The notes under the pieces: model-generated
Database searches by the model: none
Told to the model about the DNA's origin: nothing
What the model saw: only the letters and a program-made list of their open reading frames with translations
Assembly (NCBI GenBank): GCA_028641055.1
Contig: CM054060.1
Location: 294,927,480-294,991,479 of the forward strand
Reading direction: 5' to 3'
Origin: Alopecurus myosuroides
Lineage: Eukaryota; Streptophyta; Magnoliopsida; Poales; Poaceae
DNA: 64,000 nt
Translations under genes and position numbers: made by a program
In this document: positions 58,267 through 64,000 of the stretch, piece by piece
Position numbering within the stretch: the first letter of the stretch is position 1
Layout of the letters: each line of letters starts with the position of its first letter

Positions 58267-59520
58267 ACAAGTACAAGCAAGTAAAAGATAAGGGAACGAG
58301 ATAACCGATGGGAGGCACGCGGAGACACTATTTATTCCCGAGTTCCTCCTTGTTAAGGGAGTACGTCTTGTTGGAGGGGTGTGAGCTCGCCACGAAGGCC
58401 TCCTCAATGCCACAAAGGCCTCACCCTATTCTCTGATGGACTCCTCCACAAAGGCCTAGTTCACCTTCCACTATTGAACCCCTTTGAGGCGGGGATCGAG
58501 TCCTTTACAAACAAGTTTGGGGCACACACCCACAACCAAATTGGGGGCTCCCAACACTCACAAATCACCAAGAGTAGCAAGAATCCTAGGTTCTCCACAA
58601 GGGGAAACCCTAGGCAAAGAGCCCTCAAGCAAATGAGAGGGGAAATGAAATCCGGTTGGTGAAGACGTAGATCGGGGCCTTCTCCTTCAATCCTCCAAAG
58701 ATCAAGGCTTTTGGGTGGAGGGATTGGGAGATCTAGCAAGGTGGGGGAGCTCCAACAATGGTGACTTTAAATCTGGACGAGCTTACTTAAGGTAGGTGGA
58801 GGGGAGGGGGTATTTATAACCCTCATAAAGTCTTGGAGTCGTTGGAGCATTTCTGCCAAACTCACACCAGAGACTCCGGTGTAAAGGCCGGAGACTCCGG
58901 TCTGAGTTTTTCGCAGACCCACCAGGCCGGAGACTCCGGACTGTCTCCGGTGAGTCTTCCGACCGAGTGCAGCAGGCGACACCAAGTTCACCACCTTCAG
59001 AAACTCCAGGAAATCTTCAGTGCGGAGACTCTGGCCTGGAGGACCGGAGACTCCGGTCTTGACTTAGACGTTTGAGCTCGCAGAGTGTCTGGGGTCATTC
59101 GAGAGCAAGGAACACTGCCACACCGGAGACTCCGGACAGTCTCTGGTAAGTCTCCGGACCGAGTGCAGCATGCGACACCAGAAAGGACTTAGCCAAATTC
59201 TTCAGAGGGAACATCCACACCGGAGATTCCGGTGTATCTCCGATAAGTCTCCGGTCTGGGTACAGCAGGTGACACCAGAGATCTAGAGAAATCGTCATGG
59301 TGAATTTCTTCACACCGGAGACTCCGGTCTAAGAGACCGGAGACTCTGGCCTGGAGTAAACTCCAGCAACACAAATTCCAGAGACTTTGCTCCTTTTTGT
59401 AACACTATACCACCACATCAAATATGTTGTTTAGGCCCTGAAATATATCAACACACTTAAGGATACATGTGTTGTTAGCAAACACCAAAACAAGATGATT
59501 TAAGCGCGTTTGCACTTTCA
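58267..59520 (-). repeat. Copia 5' LTR, outer part
   Basis: Continues the LTR after the LARD; contains the TATA box (58811-58818) and the palindrome cluster (58865-59350). It ends gcactttca at 59520, followed by cacag. Confidence 0.92.
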
Positions 59521-59525
59521 CACAG

Positions 59526-60561
59526 CAGTAGCTAGATGGTTGGATTTTCCTCTTATTATGTCATCATTTTTAGATCTTGTGAGATGCCAAACATGATCAA
59601 TATCATGTTATTGTAATGCTACATGTTGTGTTTGCTGGGATCCGATGAATATTAAATACTACGTCAAGTTGATTATAGATCTAGCATATATGTTATTTGT
59701 GATCTTCCATGCTCTCCATTACTACTAGATACTCCGACCAAGTAGATTCTTGTGACTCCAAGAGGGGTTATTTATGCTAGATAGTGGGCTCATGCCTCCA
59801 GTAATCTGGGAGAGTGACAATAACTTCTAAGATTGTGGATGTGTTGTTGCCACTAGGGGTAAAACAACAATTCTTTGTCTAAGGATAATTGTGTTGTTTA
59901 TATTACGCAATTTACTTAAAGCAATAATTTGTTGCTTGCAACAAAGTTTGCTCAGATGATCATGAGAGTGGATTATTATTCATAGATGCAGTTGGATGAC
60001 GGTCTATGAATCATGCTGTAATTCCCAAATGAATCTCATAGTAATAATCATGTCATGTATATGCAGTACGGTACATCCTCTATTTTTCAATTGCCCAGCT
60101 GTATTTTTTTTACCCAGCATGCTATTTATCTGTTATGGAGAGACACCACTAGTGAACTATGGAGTGTGGACCCCGGTCCATTCTTTTACACTGATAATAC
60201 AACCTACTCCAAACACTATTCTTTTTCACTAGAAACACTGTTCTCATTTCATTCACTGCAAACAAACATCATTTTCCACACTATACGTCTAATGCTTTAT
60301 TTTTAGCAAGACCATTGAGATTGACAACCTCACTGTTTCGTTGGGGAAAATCATCTTGGTTGTGTTCTATGCAGATTCAACGTTGGTGCTGAGCTTGGTA
60401 GTGCGCCCTGCCAACATCAGATGTCAACAACCTTCAGAGTGATTTCTTTCTTCTACTGGTCCGATTAAACCTTGATTTCTTTCTGAGGGAAAATCTTGCT
60501 ACTGTACTCATCATACCTTCCTCTCGTTGTCTCCCAATGAATGTGTGTCCACACGCCATCA
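59526..60561 (+). repeat. Copy 3 left LTR, second part
   Basis: Continues from 36937 without loss: cagtagctagatggttg matches the same place in the copy 2 LTRs (near 22678). Ends cacgccatca at 60561. Confidence 0.88.
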
Positions 60562-60571
60562 AGCTCTTTTC

Positions 60572-60588
60572 TGGCGCTGTTGCCGGGG
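60572..60588 (+). other. Primer-binding site of copy 3, tRNA-Asp type
   Basis: tggcgctgttgccgggg, one mismatch to the complement of the tRNA-Asp 3' end, 10 bp after the LTR. Confidence 0.85.
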
Positions 60589-60682
60589 AGGAAGAGGATT
60601 TCTGCAAGGGGAATCTCTCACTTCCAATCTCTTTACTTTGTTAGTATCTTGATTTTTACTTGCTTTATCATGCTTGATATCA

Positions 60683-61638
60683 ATGGTTGATTTCTTTGAA
60701 ACTGGATCTTATTGGCAAGGTGGGTTCACGGAAGAACAACAAAAATATTATAAGGAACACCGCTTGTCACAAAAAGGGATACACTTATGGCAACAAATTA
60801 ATAAACCGAATAACTATGCTAAAAACTTGTGCTCTACTTATAATGTTACTTATTTCTTTGATAAATCTTGTTGATGTAGGAGGTATAAACACCTCCCTTT
60901 TAAATGTGAGTATAATGATATTGTTAAATATCTTCTTATGTTAAGGGAAATTATGACTTTTATGATGTGGAACAAATTAAAGAATTTATTGCTTGGAAGG
61001 GTGCATTCAAAATTGCTTGTTTGCTTGAAAATATTGATGACGCACCTTATAAATATGAGATTTATGATATACTTGGAATTTTCTTTGATAATTACAAGTA
61101 ATAAAATGGCTATATTCTTAAATCTCTTTATAAATGCTCTCCACCAAAGGAAGAGACTAATGCCTTTCACGAGCCTATGGAAGAAGAAATTGCTGAATCT
61201 GGAAGCTCATTGGATGAAAAAGAGGAGGAGAGTGATGATCAAGAGGAGGAAGAATTGAGTAGCTACCCATGTCTACCTCCAAATGAGAGTAACTCTTTAA
61301 CTCATAATTTTGATGATCCTCTTGATTCTTTTGAAATATCCCTTTTTGATGAAATTGATACTTGCTATACTTGTGACCTTGATACTACTATGGATGAAAC
61401 TTGTGAGAATTATATAGCTACTGTTATTTATGATAATCGATGCTACTTTGATGAATCCTATGAGAATCCTCTATTTATTCCAATTATTTATATGCATGAC
61501 AATGAAGAAGTTTGTTTAGAAACTTTATATGATAATGCTCTAGATGATGGTCCTATATTACTTGATGTTATAAATTATAATGCTACTAAATATAGGATTG
61601 CTATAATGCGTCCCGTACATTTTAGGAGTGACCAATAA
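60683..61638 (+). pseudogene. Acidic element-specific ORF of copy 3
   Basis: Starts at an ATG at 60683 (MVDFFETGSYWQGGF), is stopped at 60872, and continues in a shifted frame with a segment of alternating charged residues and then an open acidic stretch (61177-61638: EEEIAESGSSLDEKEEE, and a Tyr/Asp-rich end with many CYTCDLD-like Cys). At least two frame changes or stops separate the parts. No gag, zinc knuckle or protease motif. It differs from the proteins of copies 1 and 2 but sits in the same slot. Function unknown; a former structural or accessory protein is possible. Confidence 0.55.
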
Positions 61639-64000
61639 TCTTGTTTTGCTATTGCTAAAAGTGGGAAAGAACAGGTCTTTATTTTCAATTTTGATCCCAC
61701 TATTTTTAGCTTTATATGAATTGTGTGCTTCTAGACCATGACAACATGCTTTATGTGATAATTATGTTGTTTAGTTTGTTCATGATGGTACTAAAAAATA
61801 TTATGAGAGAGGAAAATATGGTTTTAAGAATTTTCATGTTACTAAAACACCCTTGTTTTTGTCAAAAGTTTTGAAATTTCTCTTGTTCTACCTTCCCATG
61901 ATTTCTAGTTTGAGATTCTTTAATTTATTTCTTTACAAGATTCCTATGCATAGGAAGTGGGTTAGACTTAAATTTGTCTTATACTTGTTTCTTGATGCTA
62001 TCTTTTGCTTAATTCATATTTCTTATGTGACCATCTTCTTGCTATCTGTGCCTAGCTGAAAGGCGTTAAAGAAAAACACTCTTGGGAGATAACCCATGTT
62101 TTATTTCTCTAATTTTTCTTTTGTTTTCTTTGTGTCAAGGTGTTGTTTACTTACGTAACAACTCCTTTGTATCCTTACTTTTTTGAATTGTCGTGCCAAG
62201 TAAACTCTCCAGTGGAAATTTAATGCTAGATTTGAATTTCTATGCAAGAACTGATTTTTGTTGTCCATTGTTTAATTCGTAATAAATTCCAGAAAAATCG
62301 AAACATCCTGAAAAAGTTTCAAGTGATCCTTAGATATTTACGCAATTTTTCATGGTTCTAAGTTTTCTGATCTCGGCAATATAATTGCCTTGAAAAAATC
62401 GCCTTTACGGATTGTTCTCGTTTTGACAGATTCTGCCTTTTATTTTACATTCTCTCTTTTACTATGTTGAGTGGATCTATTTGCTCCACAAAACATCAGT
62501 GGTTGTAGCTAATGTTTAGAAAGTATGGGTAATGCTTGTGTCCATACAGAACATGTGAGTTTTTGATTATGCACAAACCCTCTAATGAGAATTACTTTGA
62601 GTTTGGTGTGAAGGAAGTTTTCAAGGGTCAAGAGAAGAGGATGATATAATGTGACCAAGAAGAGTGAAAATCCCAAGCTTGGGGATGCCCCCTTGGATCA
62701 TCCCATCAAATTTCAAAAAGACTCAAGTGTCTAAGCTTGGGGATGACCAAGGCATCCCTTCTTTCATAAATAACTTATCAGGTCATTTCTAGTGAAACTA
62801 TATTTTTATTCAGTCACATCCTATGTACTTTATTTGGAGCATATGTTTACTTTTATTTTATTTTATTTTTTGTAATAAACTTGGTTGGATCCTAGAATTC
62901 TTGTGTAGGAAAGAGACACGCTCCACTTTTTTTTTATATGAATAGTCGTATTCTTTAATTATTGTCTACAATTCTTTTAGCTCCTGTTTTTCATGCATCT
63001 CCTATTCAGAGATGTTAGTTCTTGTAGAGTAGTACTCTATTATTTCATTGCTAAATTATTTGGATATTTTTTGTTGAAATAAAGTGATTGGTGTTGGAGA
63101 AGAATAAAATATTTCATGCTTATAATGGTGCGAAGAGAAGCTTGTTTAGAGTGTGGCTTAGACTTTAACATGTCATGTTAGATATTATTTTAATTATATG
63201 CTTGGTAGTTATTGATGTAGCATGACTTGTATCAAATATATGAGAGTTCTTAATGTTCCATTGAAAGAAATCATGAGTTGTTTTTACCACATCGAAGCAT
63301 AATATTGTGGTATTCTCCTTTGAATTCTGCATTTTGGTTGACTTGGCGCATGCTCACACCATGTTATGACTACAAACTAGTCACCTCTAGCCTCTATGAT
63401 CATTTAATTTTTGAATTGTAATATCATTTATGCTTTGATTAATAATATTTTGTCGCTATGCATGATTATGGCCATTATTTCTCTCTTAGTTTGTCGCTCC
63501 CAGTCTCTTTCTAGTCTTCACCCGTACTGAGTATGAGCTATACTCGTGCATCCAAATCCCAAAAACCCAAAGTTTGCCAAATTTGTCCACCATACCTGCC
63601 TATATGTGGTATTTAACCGCCACTCCGAAGTAAAATTATCGTGTGCTACCTTTAGAACCTTCAAAATTATACCTATTTTGTGCCCCTGTTTTAGCTCATG
63701 AGGAAGTAGTTTAAAGTTTATTGTGTCTTATGTCAAGCAAAGATCTTCTTCCTTATTTCACCCAATGAGCATGGAATCTATGATCATCTAAATTTGAAGA
63801 GATCTGGTGCCAATTAATATAACCAAAAAAGGCACTTCCCCATGGTTTGATGAAAGCTGGTGGGTACCCGTGAACACGGCTAGCCTTGGTTTGTGAAAGA
63901 AAGTTGGGGGAGGGGGAGTGTAAACTAAATAAACAACAGAAACCGCTCTCAAAAGTCTAAACACTTTGCTTGTCATGAGTCATGATAAGTTGTTAATTAC
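61639..64000 (+). other. Conserved non-coding 3' domain of copy 3
   Basis: Untranslated sequence matching the 3' domains of copies 1 and 2 in order, including the hairpin module at 62590-62825 (ggggatg/catccc stem at 62739-62758). It runs off the window before the 3' LTR. A minus-strand frame at 63788-63976 has no protein character. Confidence 0.6.

Larger units (their letters stand above)
36938..59520 (-). mobile_element. Sirevirus-type copia retrotransposon with env-position ORF
   Basis: LTRs begin tgaaagtaaagtatgggc and end gtttgcactttca: 36938-38363 (1,426 bp) and 47237-47410 plus 58267-59520 (1,428 bp). TSD cacag (36933-36937, 59521-59525). The PBS gctctgatacca (47223-47234) matches initiator tRNA-Met. 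On the minus strand the order is gag, GAG-pre-integrase, integrase, reverse transcriptase/RNase H, then a further ORF before the polypurine tract: the Ty1/copia order plus the extra ORF and multiple polypurine tracts known in the Sirevirus (SIRE/Maximus) lineage. Gag and integrase carry frameshifts and stops. By eye the first 570 bp of the LTRs differ at about 25 positions. The 5' LTR holds the LARD at 47411-58261. Confidence 0.9.
36357..64000 (+). mobile_element. Gypsy-type element copy 3, split by nested insertions, runs off the right edge
   Basis: The left LTR begins TG at 36357 and ends CA at 60561, interrupted by the copia element 36938-59520. A PBS of the tRNA-Asp type (tggcgctgttgccgggg, 60572-60588) follows, then a damaged acidic ORF (60683-61638) and the conserved non-coding 3' domain. 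The right LTR is not reached. LTR, PBS, leader and 3' domain match copies 1 and 2, while the ORF differs from both. Without its insertions the visible part is about 5 kb. Confidence 0.85.

Overview
This window reads as a repeat-dense stretch of a large grass genome, most likely Triticeae (wheat, barley or a relative). Most of it is LTR retrotransposons inserted into one another. Several have primer-binding sites matching tRNA-Asp, and others match initiator tRNA-Met. LINE fragments, hAT, Harbinger and Mutator elements and Stowaway MITEs (CTCCCTCCGT ends, TA target sites) fill the rest. The species assignment is inferred from element style, not from a search.

Layout. 1-6164: two degenerate minus-strand gypsy pieces (an Athila-type ORF fragment; an LTR with gag and protease). 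6165-7049: unassigned DNA with a cluster of ACGT boxes. 7055-15007: a complete non-autonomous gypsy element (minus) with gag and protease only. 15013-16650: a LINE 3' fragment carrying a hAT insertion. 16654-24864: a broken Harbinger element with a second complete gypsy-type element (17010-23709, plus) inside it. 25186-25479: a truncated retroposon with a 19-bp target duplication.

25988-31712 is the only host-like gene: eight exons on the minus strand for a beta-propeller-like protein of about 440 residues. Its first exon is split by a Pack-MULE (30463-31598, TIRs of about 204 bp) that carries a LURP-one-related gene fragment. Exon 2 has an apparent 1-nt frameshift, and five 82-bp repeats lie in the predicted 5' leader. 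32770-36180 holds LINE remnants, a hAT-like element and an unassigned poly(A)-type retroposon.

36357-64000+ is a three-deep nest. A plus-strand gypsy-type element (start 36357, right LTR outside the window) has a minus-strand Sirevirus-type copia element (36938-59520) in its left LTR. That copia element has in its own 5' LTR a very young LARD-like element (47411-58261) with 3.54-kb LTRs. TSDs (cacag, atgct) fix the order. The copia element carries gag, integrase, reverse transcriptase/RNase H and a third, env-position ORF that appears to have its own TATA box and intron.

The most notable points are: the third ORF's internal promoter, which shares a palindromic repeat cluster with the LTR promoter; the Pack-MULE that splits an exon and supplies a new in-frame start; and one gypsy LTR family carrying three different coding payloads with the same conserved non-coding hairpin module.
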